Source: Margaritifera margaritifera (taxonomy: Eukaryota; Mollusca; Bivalvia; Unionida; Margaritiferidae). From it: 64,000 nt of DNA. Positions 35,806 through 48,708 of the stretch are shown piece after piece. Location of the stretch: NCBI GenBank assembly GCA_029931535.1, contig JAQPZY010001372.1:1364001-1428000 (forward strand), in the 5' to 3' direction. Under the pieces are notes generated by a model that made no database searches, was not told the DNA's origin, and was given only the letters and a program-made list of their open reading frames with translations. Position 1 is the stretch's first letter. Every line of letters begins with the position of its first letter. Both the position numbers and the translations under genes were made by a program.

Positions 35806-36978
35806 GCAGGGGGTTGTGTGTACTCTTGTTGACCTTTGACCCAGTTGTTTTTACCTTCAAAAGTCTGACTCCGTCTCAGCTGAATCATAACAGGTAATTT
35901 GAATTGTGTAGATAAAGATTAAAGAAGAATGAGAAATGAAAACATGGGATCTAACAGGAAACGATGTCTACCATTGTAACCAAGTAATGCACAGAATTAT
36001 ACCATATTTAACGGTTACATACTTGGTGTGACTTGAATGAAATATTAGGACCCAGATGCCATAGGACTGAACCCAGCATAAATTTGATTCAAAAGTCAGA
36101 GACCCAGTGTTGAAAAAAAAAATGTTCAGCCCCTGACATGTTTTATTTTCTTGCTGACAGTAATGTGATGGCAGCCATAGTTCTTAGGTCCTGTCTCGTA
36201 TGTGAGTATTAATGGCAGACTCATTTTATTTATGTCAAATTAGGCTGCTGTTTTCTGAAGTCCTCAGGTATTTACAGGTGACATTATGTTATGAATGACT
36301 AAGGTTACGCCAGTATCATTTATCATGACATGTGCAGGGGGAAAAGTTTTTGTCTGGTGACAGGTGTATGCTTCAGGAGAAAGTAAAAATTCTGAGTCTC
36401 CGATTTCGCTAGAATAATTGTGCTTATAAGTTTTGAAGATAATTGAGCTATTATCAATGATACATGTATACATGATGGTACAGTCAAAAATTGATTATTG
36501 GTAATTAATATGAGTGACAGATTTTGTTTGGGTAATTAATCATCCAGATAAATTATAATAACACTGTAAAATCAGAAATATACATGGGTTAAAATGATTT
36601 CATAGAGACATACAATTTCTTGGGATAAAATTCTGTGGGGTAACACTGTTTACCTTAACACTCAATACAACGATACTAATTTTTATGGTGGATTTAATTT
36701 CGTGGTTATTTATTACCCATTAAAAAAACTAAATTATATCCTTCAGGAATATTTCTGATTTTACAGCACAGTATAAAGGACAAATTGTAGGTGCAGAAGA
36801 TATTAGAATGAGTGCAAAGTCTATACAGAAAGTGTAATATAAGTTTACTTTAGTAAGAAATAAAGAATCACTAATTGACACTTCTGATACAAAATACTGA
36901 TTATCCTGGTGTCATTTATCTTACAGAGAAAAGCATACATTCTGAAATGAAAATGCCAAATTAAGATATTCATTTATA

Positions 36979-37224
36979 AAAGGAACTTGTACCTTGCCAT
37001 AAAGGCAATCACAAAAGGAACTCGTACCTTGCCATAAAGGCAATCACAAAAGGAACTCGTACCTTGCCATAAAGGCAATCACAAAAGGAACTCGTACCTT
37101 GCCATAAAGGCAATCACAAAAGGAACTTGTACCTTGCCATAAAGGCAATCACAAAAGGAACTTGTACCTTGCCATAAAGGCAATCACAAAAGGAACTCGT
37201 ACCTTGCCATAAAGGCAATCACAC
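36979..37224. repeat. 35-bp satellite, seven copies
   Basis: Units 'aggaactcgtaccttgccat' plus 'aaaggcaatcacaaa' start at 36981, 37016, 37051, 37086, 37121, 37156 and 37191. Nearly identical, with only C/T variation in 'ctcgt/cttgt'. Confidence 0.96.
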
Positions 37225-37341
37225 AATTATGAAAATAAATCTATAGGTTAAAGATTGTGCTAATTATCAGTAATAGAAGTCAGGGATAGGCATGTAGTCT
37301 AGTGCTTGTAGTTACTGTGTATACTGACACATCAGTTATAT

Positions 37342-37588
37342 CAACTGCAAACAACATGGACCCTGATCTGTCATTGCATAATGTACTGTCAGATCCGGGT
37401 CTATATTTTGTTCTATGGATTAGTCCTAACAAACCGCAGACTACCATCTGTCATTGCATAATGTACTGTCTGATCAGGGTCTGTATTTTATTCGATGGAT
37501 TAGTCCGAACAAACTGCATAGACTCTGATCTGCCTGTGCATTATGTGGTGGTAGATCTGGTTCTATGCTGTATGCTGTTTGTAGTTGG
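37342..37588. mobile_element. Palindromic MITE-like element, copy B (three modules)
   Basis: Starts caactgcaaacaacatggac and ends in its inverted form tgctgtatgctgtttgtagttg. Three hairpin-like modules are separated by 'gattagtcctaacaaac' and 'gattagtccgaacaaac'. The longest copy in the window. Confidence 0.8.
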
Positions 37589-37611
37589 ATCTGATATACA
37601 AGTTATATATA

Positions 37612-37730
<119 letters not shown>

Positions 37731-38550
37731 TTGATTTTCTTGCTCACTGGTCTTGAAGAGATTTAGGGCAGAGAAACTTAAATTAAGAGAATTCAGATTG
37801 CATTGTAATTTAAAACGTTTCCCAACCAAATAACTCTGGTCTTTTTCAGCAAATTTCATGTGTAATTAACTTTCCTTTTTTCCACTTGATGGAAACTGAA
37901 CTAAAATTACATCTTGGCCTGCAAGGTGGGAGGTTGAGGTATTCAGAAACACCTGCCTTTAACTCTGATACTTGGTTTCTTCTAAACTGGATGACTGGAT
38001 GGTTTGATTGAATTGGGTCTGTCTGAATTATTACCATATGTACTATATTGCCAGTCCACCAGATGCTTTTTTAAAAAGGTCCATTGCTAAATAGGTTGAT
38101 GTTAACCTGTTAGCACCTTGGAAAGTTTGAATTATGACTATGAAATAAGATCCATTTAACATTTAGTAGTGTTTTTAGTATAAGACATTGTCATATGGCT
38201 GATTTGGTGAAAACTATATCAGGGGTGGAGGTGTCAAGTGTCAAATTCAAAGAAGCAGATTTTTTTTCTTCAGATGATTGCTGATTTGCATTATTCATTG
38301 AAGACTAAGCCAAGTTTGAAGTTTTATGATAGTGTATTTCTATAGCTGTCTTTTGAACAACAATTCTTTTTTATATCAAAAAGAACTTTAGTACATTATG
38401 AGATAATGTTCACTATTCTTGCTAGACACATACAGTTTGGCAGCAAATTTTAGGGTTGAGTACTGAGCAGTAATTGATTTATTCTTTGCTCAAATTGATC
38501 ATTTTAGCTGTTTTCCTGTACACAGTAATAATTTACTTACAACACTTCAG

Positions 38551-38784
38551 TTGGGGTGGAGATATGTTGGTATATACCTTGTTCGTGCCAGGCCTAAAAA
38601 ATCAGATCAGATACAGTTACGCTGGTGTCAGCGGCTGGCAGGCAAGGCTATTCAGAATCAGCTGATATTGGTCACGCAACACCAACACAGATTGAATCTA
38701 CCGATACCATACAGCGGAAAATTCTTCATTTGCATTGAAGCTGCATACCTGGGGGAAGAAACCAAACATGAATTATCATTTTAG
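38551..38784 (+). CDS. Possible cryptic or alternative terminal exon in intron 3
   Basis: After the acceptor-like aacacttcag (ending 38550), the phase-0 frame is open for 77 codons and ends at a TAG. That is the same phase in which exon 3 ends, so splicing exon 3 to it would make a legal alternative C terminus. The segment is more GC-rich than its surroundings and rich in Gln/Arg/Lys (ARPKKSDQIQLRWCQRLAGK). I recognise no domain. It may instead be a relic of a transposon gene or a chance open frame. Confidence 0.2.
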   Translation: MGWRYVGIYLVRARPKKSDQIQLRWCQRLAGKAIQNQLILVTQHQHRLNLPIPYSGKFFICIEAAYLGEETKHELSF

Positions 38785-39225
38785 TTTTTTTTTTTTTCTG
38801 ACTCCTTTTTATTTCAGCAATCTGAAAGTAAGCTTACATTATATTTCTTAAAGTATGTTGCCAGTTCTTGTTTTTTTTTGTTTTTTGTATGCATATTGGA
38901 AAGAACTAACTTGTACATGGAAGTAATGTCCCAAACTGTCACCCTTCTTTCCAGCTAAAGTATAAAAGTTTAATATATTTTAGAAAAATTAAAGCTTTGT
39001 CCAAGAGTGGTTTGGAACATTGCATGTTAATGGTGTTTAGAAATCTTTTAATAGGAAAGGTTATTTTCAAAAAATAGAAAATCTTTTCTTTCAAAAATTG
39101 TACTTTATAGATATGGGATATAATTTATAATACATAAAGGTTTTGACTCGAAACATGTATTTAAAATGAGATATGCGGTATACTTTATATAGGTAATACT
39201 TTTTGTTTCATAATAATACAGAATT

Positions 39226-39415
39226 GTGATGGCTTATTGGTCAGTGTGCTGAACTTTTAACCAGAAGGGTACAGGTTTGAATCCTACATAGACCAGCCAG
39301 GTTAGTCATTGTGGTGTACCTAAGGGCACAACACTTTACTCCAGTGGTTTTTACATAGAACCTTTCATGTGTTGATGTGCTATTAAAATATAAATAAAAA
39401 AATAAACGTAATAAA
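39226..39415 (+). mobile_element. tRNA-derived SINE family 2, copy c
   Basis: A-box-like 'tgatggcttattggtcagtg', B box 'acaggtttgaatcct', then 'aagggcacaacactttactc', 'gtgttgatgtgctattaaaa' and an A-rich tail. Confidence 0.75.
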
Positions 39416-39762
39416 GCTTTTTGTAAAAGCACCTGGTAAGCATTTGCTTCTGTATTAGCTGGGTTGCAGTTTATATCCACCTACTAATATAACTGGCTGT
39501 TATTGTCTTCAGTTCCCCAATTCTTCAAAGAAAATTCATCATCAGGATGGCAGCATTAGAAATACAAAATAAGTGATACCTCTGAGTGAGTCCAGCTTGA
39601 TACTGTGTGTCCTGTTAATATCCCTATAATGCATTGCTGTTCCCACTTGTTTTTTTTTTAAATGTTCTTCAGGTGTTCAGTTGACATGCATAAATGCATG
39701 CTGGAGGAACTAGGTCATTGCTGTCCATCCCACTGTGTTTTCATTAAACCTATGTCTTGTTA

Positions 39763-40550
39763 TTATGAATGCTACCATCCTGACAACAGATGCTTGGACA
39801 TAAAAACATGAATGCTGCCATTCTGACAAGAGATACTTAAACATAAAAATCATATGAATCCTGCCATCCTGAAAAGAGATACTTAAACATAAAAAACATA
39901 TTAATGATGCCATCCTGACAACAGATACTTAGACATAAAATTCATATAAATGTTGCCATCCTGACAACAGATACTTAGACTTAAAAAAACATATGAACGC
40001 TGTCATTCTGACAACATATACTTAGACATAAAAAACATATGAATGCTGCCATCCTGACAACAGATACTTAGACATAAAAAACATATTAATGTTGCCATCC
40101 TGACAACAGATACTTAGACATAAAAAATCATATGAATGCTGCCATCCTGACAACAGATACTTAGACATAAAAACATTTTAATGTTGCCATCCTGACAACA
40201 GATATTTAGATATAAAAAACATGTTAATATTGCCATCCTGACAACAGATACTTAGACATACAAAAACATATGAATGCTGCCATCCTATAACAGATACTTT
40301 GACATAAAAAACATTTGAATGCTGCCATCCTGACAACAGATGCTTAGATATAAAAAACATATTAATGTTGCCATTCTGACAACAGATACTTAGACATAAA
40401 AAATCATATGAATGCTGCCATCCTGACAACAGATACTTAGACATAAAAATATATTAATGTTGCCATCCTGACAACAGATACTTAGACAATAAAAAAACAT
40501 ATGAATGCTGCCATTCTGACAACAGATACTTAGACATAAAAAAACATAAA
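39763..40550. repeat. About 46-bp satellite, about 17 copies
   Basis: Unit: 'catatgaatgctgccatcct', 'gacaacagatacttagacat', 'aaaaaa', with small length changes in the A run. Confidence 0.94.
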
Positions 40551-41276
40551 AAGGATACAGATTCTTCACAAACACTCTGTAATACCACTGGTATTACCCT
40601 GTGCATAAATCGTTTTCAATTTGACATCCAATAGATTCAGCTAAAAAACAGCATGCTTTTTAGAAAAACTAATACTTGTTTATGAGAAACAGTTATTGCC
40701 ATTTCCACTGACTTCATTGCTGGAGTTCTTATTAGCTCAAGAACTGCAGTAACTTGTACTGTCATTTCCTGTGACTGCTTTATAGGTTATATTTACCAGA
40801 TGTTGAAAGCAGATCTTTGTAAGTCTTAAGATAATTAAATTAGATGCTGTAAACCAGTCAAAATACCAACATTCTCTCCAGACTTAAAAAGATTTGATAC
40901 ATGTACATATATCGTACTTGATAATTTGTGCTTATTTACTTTTTTTTTTTCTTCATAATTTTGGGGGTGTATAGATAATTATAGATTAAAAATATAAATA
41001 ATTATCAGCTGATAACTAATGAGTTAAAATATTTGCAAAATCTAAACAAGAATGAAATGTAATGCTACAAAAAATTACATTGCAAAACAGAATTTTTATT
41101 TATTACAGTACTTTTCTAATGATAAGACCAGGGGCCAGCCTAGTAAATTTGTCAGAAAGTATTGTGTGTGTGGGGGTATATTATCAAACAAAAATACCCT
41201 TGGTAAATATTGACCAATATGTTGTGAAAAATCAGACATGGGCTTTTCTTCAGATAAATACGGTTAAAAAAAATTC

Positions 41277-41292
41277 GGGGGGGGGGGGGGGG
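41277..41292. repeat. Poly-G run of 16
   Basis: Sixteen consecutive G on the + strand in an otherwise AT-rich region. Confidence 0.95.
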
Positions 41293-42265
41293 CAAAATAC
41301 ACTGGTAAAATACATTGTGGACACTTATATAAGATGTTTATTGTGGAAATTTAAAAAAAAAATAAATGTATCTTCATGGAGAAGCATTTATGCATTGTAG
41401 GTGCCATGAAGTTTCAAGTTTTTCCAGTTCAGAGTAACATATGGTGGTGTTGAAGATAAACCATGTGTTTTCTGTTTATGATACCAATCGAGTTAAGTAT
41501 CTACCTAGCTTGTATTTACTATTCCAGATTTGCTGAAGCACTTCAGAAGATTTGATAAGATTAAAAAAAAAAAAAAGAATTGGCAGATAATTTTAGACAA
41601 ACCATAATATTTTCAAGGAAAGAAATTGAAGAATATGTGAATGTTAAAAAAATACTAGAAATGCAGATATCTTGTGTTCTAACATTCTTTTTAATTAGTT
41701 AGACATATGTATAAAAATTTCCAGTGTCGATGGCAATATTAGCAATGACAATGTTCCGTGTTAAAACTTTTGAAAGTCATGTAATCTTCTTCACAAGTTA
41801 CTGTATTCAAGTGAATTTTTGGGACAATATTACTGTTCTGGGGTAGATGTAAGGTAAAAAAAAATTGTCAATAATATAATACAAGGAAAGCAGAAACTGT
41901 TGATAAACTTTAAAGATTCAGTACTTTAATAAAAGACCACCTGTGTAAATTTGACTAGAACACTACACATAATTACATTATTCTGACTTTGACTTGAACA
42001 TTAAAAATCGTTCCATTTCTACAAATACGTATCCTGAATTCAACAGCGATAATAGATAGTCTATAAAAGCAGGAACTCAGCTTTAAAAGGTCAGATGCAC
42101 AGGAAACAATGTGCAAATTGGATAATCAGACAAAACATATATTAATCGTATTTGAAAAAATTGACTGTCCCAGCAATCTGAATTCTAGAAACTTATGCTG
42201 TCCCAAGCCAAAACTCGCTGGCGATAGGCAGCTGACTAGTGGCTAAATTTACCCCAGCTATTTAG

Positions 42266-42464
42266 TGTGTTGGGACAATACTACTATTTGTCTAAAGTGT
42301 GTTGGGACAAAGCTTCTATTGGTCTAAATGGTGTTGGGACAATGCTACTGTTTGTCAAAAGTCTGTTGGGACAGTGTTACTATCTGTCAAAAGTGTGCTG
42401 GGACAATGCTACTTTTTGTCAAAAGTGTGTTGGGACAGTGTTACTATGTCTAAAGTGTGTACCC
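42266..42464. repeat. 32-bp satellite, six copies
   Basis: Unit 'gtgttgggacaatgctacta' plus 'tttgtcaaaagt', diverged by a few bases per copy. Confidence 0.92.
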
Positions 42465-43212
42465 TGATATGCTATGAGTTCCTGTATTGCATTCATAAAC
42501 ATAAAAATACAGCATACCCATAAGACGAGAAATCGCATGATTACCCCAAAAAATCATATTTCAAGTTTTAAAAAAAACATTACCCATGAAGTCATAATCT
42601 AGAACAGCCATCTTGAATAAAGTGACAATAACAAAAATGAAGTGAAGATTATTTTTGAGTATTTAAAATCTGTGCTGTCATACCTGGTAGAAAATGCATC
42701 CGCTCTGTCTCAACATTGAAAATCAATACTCACCTTCGCACTGTGCAAAATGTTTAACTGACAAGTTGTTATGAAGCTTTGAAAGAAGTAGAATGAGTTT
42801 GGTTTAAAAAGTCTTCAGTTAATAAAATGTTTCAGGGTTTTATTTTTTAGATTGTAAGATTTTTTTCCTGGAATTTGATAATGAACTTGTGTGACCAATA
42901 TTAGGCACATTACTACTGTCCACACATTACTCAAGGTGACCTTTAAACTTGTCAGAACAGTGAAGTAAAATAATGAGATAAATATTTTACATAGCACCTT
43001 CATGTGGATACTTGGCAATCCCATGTCCCTACTAATTAATGGGGCCTGTCACCTATTCACCCTCACACCTGTGAGAATATGGACAGGTAATTGTATATCA
43101 AAAATTTCAGGTAGGACAATACTCCACTTGATGTTAGACACTCTAGTTAGGAGAGTGTATTGGCAAAAGTATTTAAGATCAAACTACAAAAGTTTGCATT
43201 TTTTGAAGGTTT

Positions 43213-43213
43213 T

Positions 43214-43286
<73 letters not shown>

Positions 43287-43326
43287 TATATATATATATA
43301 TAGATATATATATAGATATATATATA
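43213..43326. repeat. (CA)n(TA)n microsatellite with ATAG interruptions
   Basis: Starts with CACACA, continues with a long TA tract, and is interrupted by 'gata' units near its right end. Confidence 0.95.
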
Positions 43327-44192
43327 GTATTGTAAAGTCAAAACAAAACATAAATGGTATATTTGATATTGGCTGAAATCAAGTGTACAATAGAACCTTG
43401 GAGGACATGAAAAAATTGCAGCAAATGGAATTTGCAAGGAGTTTTGGATTTAAGGGAATTCACATGAATTTTTAGTGTCCTTAATTATGTTTGGTCAAGC
43501 ACAAGGGGAGAGTTTCAACCCAAGGGCAGAACATTAGGGTACACCTTTCCATGAGTGCCCCAGAAAACATTTGCACCTAGATAATAGCAAAACTGTGCAT
43601 GATTGTGCCCCAACTGCAAAAAGCAGCAGGGGGTATATTATTTGCTATTGTCCGTTTGCATGTCTGCACATCTATATATGATATCACACACACTATTAAA
43701 CTTAGAGCCATGAAATAATGGTTATGAAAACCCACTTGTGGTGGACTATGCAAATTTAGTAGGCATAAATGTGTTCATATGTAGATGACCAGGTTACATT
43801 TGCAGGCCATTACAGAAATTGTTTTTTTGGTGCACAATTTTTTAAACTTTTGGATTGGGACTTTTTTTTATAAAAACCTTGTTAGCTCAATTAAGCAAAA
43901 ATTGCTTGAGGTAGACAATTAAAATTGAGTATACTTATTTGTATTTATATGTACATCACTTCACTAGATTTTCATGCCATTATTTAAATTTTTCAGTTTT
44001 TTTCCCCCTAGATTGAATTTTTTTATTTTTTATTAGACGTAAATTACATCAAAATACCTGCAAAAACGGGAGTCATATTAAAAGTAAAAATTCTTTACTT
44101 AATCAGCATGTATATTTTGAAAATTTTAATACAGCTGTGACATCACCAAATTGCATGCTTCAAACTCTCTGGAATAATTTTTTTAGATTGAT

Positions 44193-44366
44193 TGAGTGTT
44201 ATTTAATAGCACAACAACACATTAAAGGTTCGATCATATTGAGGTGATTGAGTGAAGTGTCTTGCCCAGAGACACATACACAATGTGATGTCTGGCCCAG
44301 CCTTATCTGGACGGAATTTGAACCAGTGCCTTTTTGTCACAAGTCTAGATACTAATTATTGATCCT
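44193..44366 (-). mobile_element. tRNA-derived SINE family 2, copy d
   Basis: Reverse complement reads ggagcagggaggatcaataa, then the B-box-like 'ctggttcaaattccgtcc', 'tgggcaagacacttcactca', and 'gtgttgttgtgctattaaat'. Confidence 0.7.
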
Positions 44367-44443
44367 CCCTGCTCCACGATCATGCAGGAATATACATTTC
44401 TACATGTACATAGATCATGTATATACATTTGTACATGTACATT

Positions 44444-44636
44444 TGGGAAAGGAGCTGCAGTTGTTAGCATGCAGGACTCACAACCAAAAGGATGCAGGTT
44501 CAAATCCTAAGATTGGATCAGCCATAGATCAGCTGCTGTAGTGTGTCCTTGAGCAAGGGACTTTACTCCAACTGCCTGAATACTAATAACCTACTTGTGT
44601 TGCTGTGCCATAAAACATGAAACCAAAACCAAAACA
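44444..44636 (+). mobile_element. tRNA-derived SINE family 2, copy e
   Basis: A-box-like 'ctgcagttgttagcatgcag', B box 'gcaggttcaaatcctaag', then 'ccttgagcaagggactttac', 'gtgttgctgtgccataaaac', and an A/C tail. It lies 80 bp from copy d in inverted orientation. Confidence 0.75.
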
Positions 44637-45837
44637 TTTGGAAAACACAATGGTTCAGATAAGTGGAAATTAGCAAGGTTTGAATAAACAAGATTCAGTA
44701 GTACTGTTGTCCAGGTATATACAGTACATACTTGCTTAGGCCATATGCAGACTTCTGTTATATATATTAAAAAAGTTGAGTATAAGTGATTGAGAGATGG
44801 TTTGTCAATCAGAATGTTCCCCTGAAGTCTAAACAGTGGCATGGCTTCTTGATCTACATCCACAGCCATCTCATTCAATGTGCCCTCTGTTGACCCCAAT
44901 TAAATATCTATACCTAATTATCAATAAATAGCTTTTAGCATCCTGCATGTACTATAATGTGAGACCCAGAGCCAGGGTTTGGCTTTATTAGAGGTCAGTT
45001 GTGTTTGTACTGCCTGTCATTATTGCAGAATTTCTCAACTTAATGAAGTGTGAAGAAACAACTCTTTTACTGTATCTATATTTTAATGGTAAAAGTTTGC
45101 ATGTATGCACTTATTATTGCACATAGTGTGCAGCATATATGCAGATTGTATGAATTGTGCATTTGTACATGTTTCTTTGTTGAGAAATGTAATGTTACAT
45201 CATTTATGCCACCCCTGAAAATACATTACACAAGCAGATGTCAGTGACTTCAAGGCGAAAATCTGCAGATAACAGCATAAGCCTATACATTTTCAATTGC
45301 CAGATATGCTATTATTATTTAAATGAGTCGACACGTGAGAATTTGTATCACCATTGGCAATTTTGCCGATTACTAGCCCCAGCATATAATTATCGGGGCA
45401 CGGTGACCTAAAATTTGAAATGGCCACTAAAATTTTAGTTTTCTCTACACATACATGCCAATCATTAAGAATTCTGCATAGCGATTCTTCATTTTTGAGT
45501 GTCACTAAGGCACTACGGTGAGTGCAAATGTACTATGGATTCCTTGTTGGCCATCCCAGCCGAGTTTCAATTTTGTCTGAGCTTGGCAGGCAATTCTATG
45601 TTCTAAAGGCACAAATCCTAGTATTTTAGTCAGTGATATTACAGCTGCTGTATTGTATAGGCCTATTTGCTCAGAAAATAACCAGTATTAACATATCTCA
45701 TCCTCATTCAGGTTATATCAGAAGTATCGGTCATGTTGACAAATGATTGGCCTGCACTGGAACATGGTAGAAATGATGAATGGAGGTAGGGATAATTGTA
45801 GATGGAATATAACCAGGTCAGAACAAAGGCAGCAGGT

Positions 45838-46173
45838 CAGGCTGGTGGCAGCAAATATGAAGATATCCTTTTCTTTTTCCAAGGCTGAACCAGCAGAAGA
45901 TAAAGCGACTTGTGCAGAGACATTGCTCATGGACTTTTTGAGATTGCTCATGGACTTTTTGATTGAACATAATATACCTGTAGTTTTTCAGGTTGAAATT
46001 TCAAATACAAATCGGGGTTTCCATGCTATTAGGAAATAAGGAAAAAAGTCAGCAGAAAGAATAGGTTTGTTCCCAAATGGGAGAAGCCCTTAAATTTTGT
46101 TAATATTGATGAAACTCGGGAAGAAACGGGAGATTTTCAGCTGCCACTTGATGTAGAAAAAATAGGTAATTGA
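45838..46173 (+). pseudogene. hAT-transposase-like N-terminal relic plus adjoining open segment
   Basis: One frame reads SKAEPAEDKATCAETLLMDF and then, after a 21-bp tandem duplication, LIEHNIPVV. 'AE-T-L-x-x-DFLIEHNIP' resembles a recurrent motif in hAT-like transposon proteins of invertebrates. The frame stops at 46039. An overlapping +1 frame (46033-46173) continues protein-like (RFVPKWEKPLNFVNIDETRE, then ETGDFQLPLDVEKIG) and ends beside a donor-like ATAG|gtaatt. It could be a frameshifted transposon gene. The hAT call rests on a short motif. Confidence 0.35.
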
Positions 46174-46886
46174 GTTGTAATTGAACTTATCATTAGTTAA
46201 ATTTATTGAGTTCTTAATGGAATTTTCAGAGGTGGCAGAACTCCTCAGTCAGTTGATACAATTGCTGTATGGATCATTTGGGTGCTTGCCTTAAACATAT
46301 TTTTGTATAGTCAGTCCAAGCACTCAGGTGGTCGGATGGTCAAGTAGACTGGTTACTTAGTCTGCTCTGCATATCAGTATCTTTCCTTATGTGGAAGGTA
46401 AGAAGATCAGTCTGGCAATATACTGTACCAACACGTCTACAACGTGTGGTCACGGTAAATTTTAGAGAAAAATAATAAGCGGATCTTAACCAGTTCCCCA
46501 TTTGATGTGTAAATTTAAAGAAAATGTATTGTGACAAATCTTTGCTTATTATTTGGTAGTTTGCACTGGGAACATGGTGTTAAACATTATTGTCAATAGT
46601 AGCCGTTGACAACCCCAACTCACCTTTGCAGTGAATTTTACTATCAGACCTTACTAAATACGTAGAAATGTACCAACTGTTCGGGTAATTTTCAATGCAG
46701 AATCCCATGTTCTGGGTGTCCTTCACAATTACTGCAATAAATATACAGTCCATAGTTGGATTACATTGAAAGGAGACATTATGGCACCAACCAGACATGA
46801 GCAGGGCTCAGGAAATCCACTTGTCTTCTCGTCCTGTCCATGTAGAAATTGACTGTACCAAGGAAAACTACTAATTAATTGTCTCG

Positions 46887-46966
46887 GGGCTGAGTAGATG
46901 CTGACTCGTCCCAGGGCTGAGTAGATGTAGACTCGTCCCATAGCTGAGTAGATGCTGATTCACACC
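46887..46966. repeat. 27-bp tandem repeat, three copies
   Basis: 'ggctgagtagatgctgactc' plus 'gtcccag', starting at 46888, 46915 and 46942, with a few changes. Confidence 0.88.
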
Positions 46967-47349
46967 TTGAGAATATCTGTGCATTTTCTACCCTTAACAG
47001 GCTCTGAGGCTTAGTATTGCTTAAAATCAAATATATGACTACTTTTGCCTATTTTGCCTACTTGTCAATCCTAAACATGTTGCAAAGGAAGCCGACTTTG
47101 CTTTTTACGCAGGCACCTGACGCAAACTTGATACTAAAATGGGCTCAGATCATGAAAATATTATGTTCAGAGTGAAGACAGCAAATTAAAAACCCTTCAA
47201 GTGTCAAGCTTGCATTGGGTGCCAGTCTCTTTTTTTTGTTGCATACTACGACGTCCTATAACCATGTCATGTCTACTAGCGTAGCATTTGAGCATTTCCA
47301 AGAACCGCTGAAGTAATGCAAACAAACTGATACAGAGGCTATCTTTACT

Positions 47350-47402
47350 TGCATCAAGAGCACATTCGATTTCCTTGCATCAAGAACACATTCGATTTCC
47401 TT
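47350..47402. repeat. 26-bp tandem duplication
   Basis: 'ttgcatcaagagcacattcg' plus 'atttcc' occurs twice with one substitution. Confidence 0.9.
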
Positions 47403-48564
47403 CGGTTATGAATTTTCCATTGTTCAAGTGAGATTTTGCATATTGTTGGTAGACTTCATTTTGGGTATGTTTTCTAAGTAGTAACACGATAATAGGACGT
47501 TATGAGGCTAAGAGCGTAAGTAGTGTTGAGATATGTGTACTGTGTTGAGTAAAGTGATGACACGGACGAGTATATGTTGCATCTAACTCATCCCAAGGAT
47601 TATAGTGTATGGAATTTTTTTTCCCTGAGATCTGCATAAATGGATTTAAAAAAAACAATTAAGTTCTTTTTATATAAAGGTATATATTTTTCAGGGCTTT
47701 TTGTCAAAATTTTAAACAACCCTTTTCTAAAAAAAAACCTTTCTTCATATGAACATATGCAGTTGAGCAGAGTGAAATTAACATTTTTATTATGTAATGC
47801 AAATTTATATGAATTTCAATAGTTAGACATGTTTCTAGTGTTACATCCTGTACTTTAGTACATGTTCATATGTCAGATTCAGGTGTTATGGGATAGTCTC
47901 AAAATAGAAACATCTTTTGATTTTAAAAATGCACATTTTCTGAGCGAAAATGTTTTTTTAATTCAGTTCAGTAATAGTCATAAGTGAACCTTGAAAAAAA
48001 AAATGAATTTCATCCAGGAAAAAAATGGAAAAGACCAGGAAAGTGTGGAAACCCTGATAAGTGCTTTATACATTGGAAATAAAAGTATTATCATCTGAAA
48101 ATGCTTTTAATTTTAGCATTACTTTGAGTTATTTGGTTTATAATTTACAGCAATGTCTTTTTATTTCAACTACTGATGCACAAGTACAGTAGCAGAATTG
48201 GAAACATTTTTTCACTACAGAAAACTAGATTCTCCACTATTGATAAGCTCCAAAGGGGTTGGAATGTATGCATGTGGCTACTAAATAAGTACTTAGACAG
48301 TCTTGCCTGCTCAACCATTATGGTCAACAATGTTATAGTTTTGTGCGAAATTTTATGAATGTCAGATACAAGGATTATACCGATTCGCATAATAAGGAGA
48401 CACTGGGTTCTGCGGAACACTTGCTGGACAAAGTTACAGTCTCTTAAAACAGTATTATTGACTTAGCAGATTTGGTGACTATAGAGCTTTCTGAATTAAA
48501 TGAGTAGTTTGACCCTTTCTTTCATTCATTTTCATAATCATTGTTTTGTTCGCATGATTTTCAG

Positions 48565-48708
48565 CCAGCCACATTACGGATTGATGGTCAGGGTGGCAGT
48601 CCAATGCCTGGTGGTTCTATGGGCATGCCACAAATGGTGTCAGGTCCCATGGGTATGGAGATGGGAACCCCAACCAAAGAATCCAAGTTTGTGATAAGCT
48701 CTGGAATG
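48565..48708 (+). CDS. Exon 4: Gly/Met/Pro-rich segment after the MEIS-like domain
   Basis: This 144-bp exon is phase 0 at both ends. It encodes 48 residues beginning PATLRIDGQGGSP, through GSMGMPQMVSGPMGMEMG, to SKFVISSGM. It is preceded by ttttcag and followed by gtatgt. The Met/Gly/Pro bias matches the latter part of exon 2, which supports its belonging to the same protein. The opening K-PATLRIDG (after exon 3's YIK) resembles the 'K-M-P-[IL]-D-L-V-I-D' that follows the MEIS domain in the family. This residue-level parallel is suggestive, not proof. Protein residues are 1045-1092; the next exon was not found. Confidence 0.7.

Noticed and set aside
38810..38835. Possible 10-base microexon (tttcag CAATCTGAAA gtaagc)
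   Set aside because: Ten bases would break the phase-0 to phase-0 join between exons 3 and 4, and such short matches are expected by chance.
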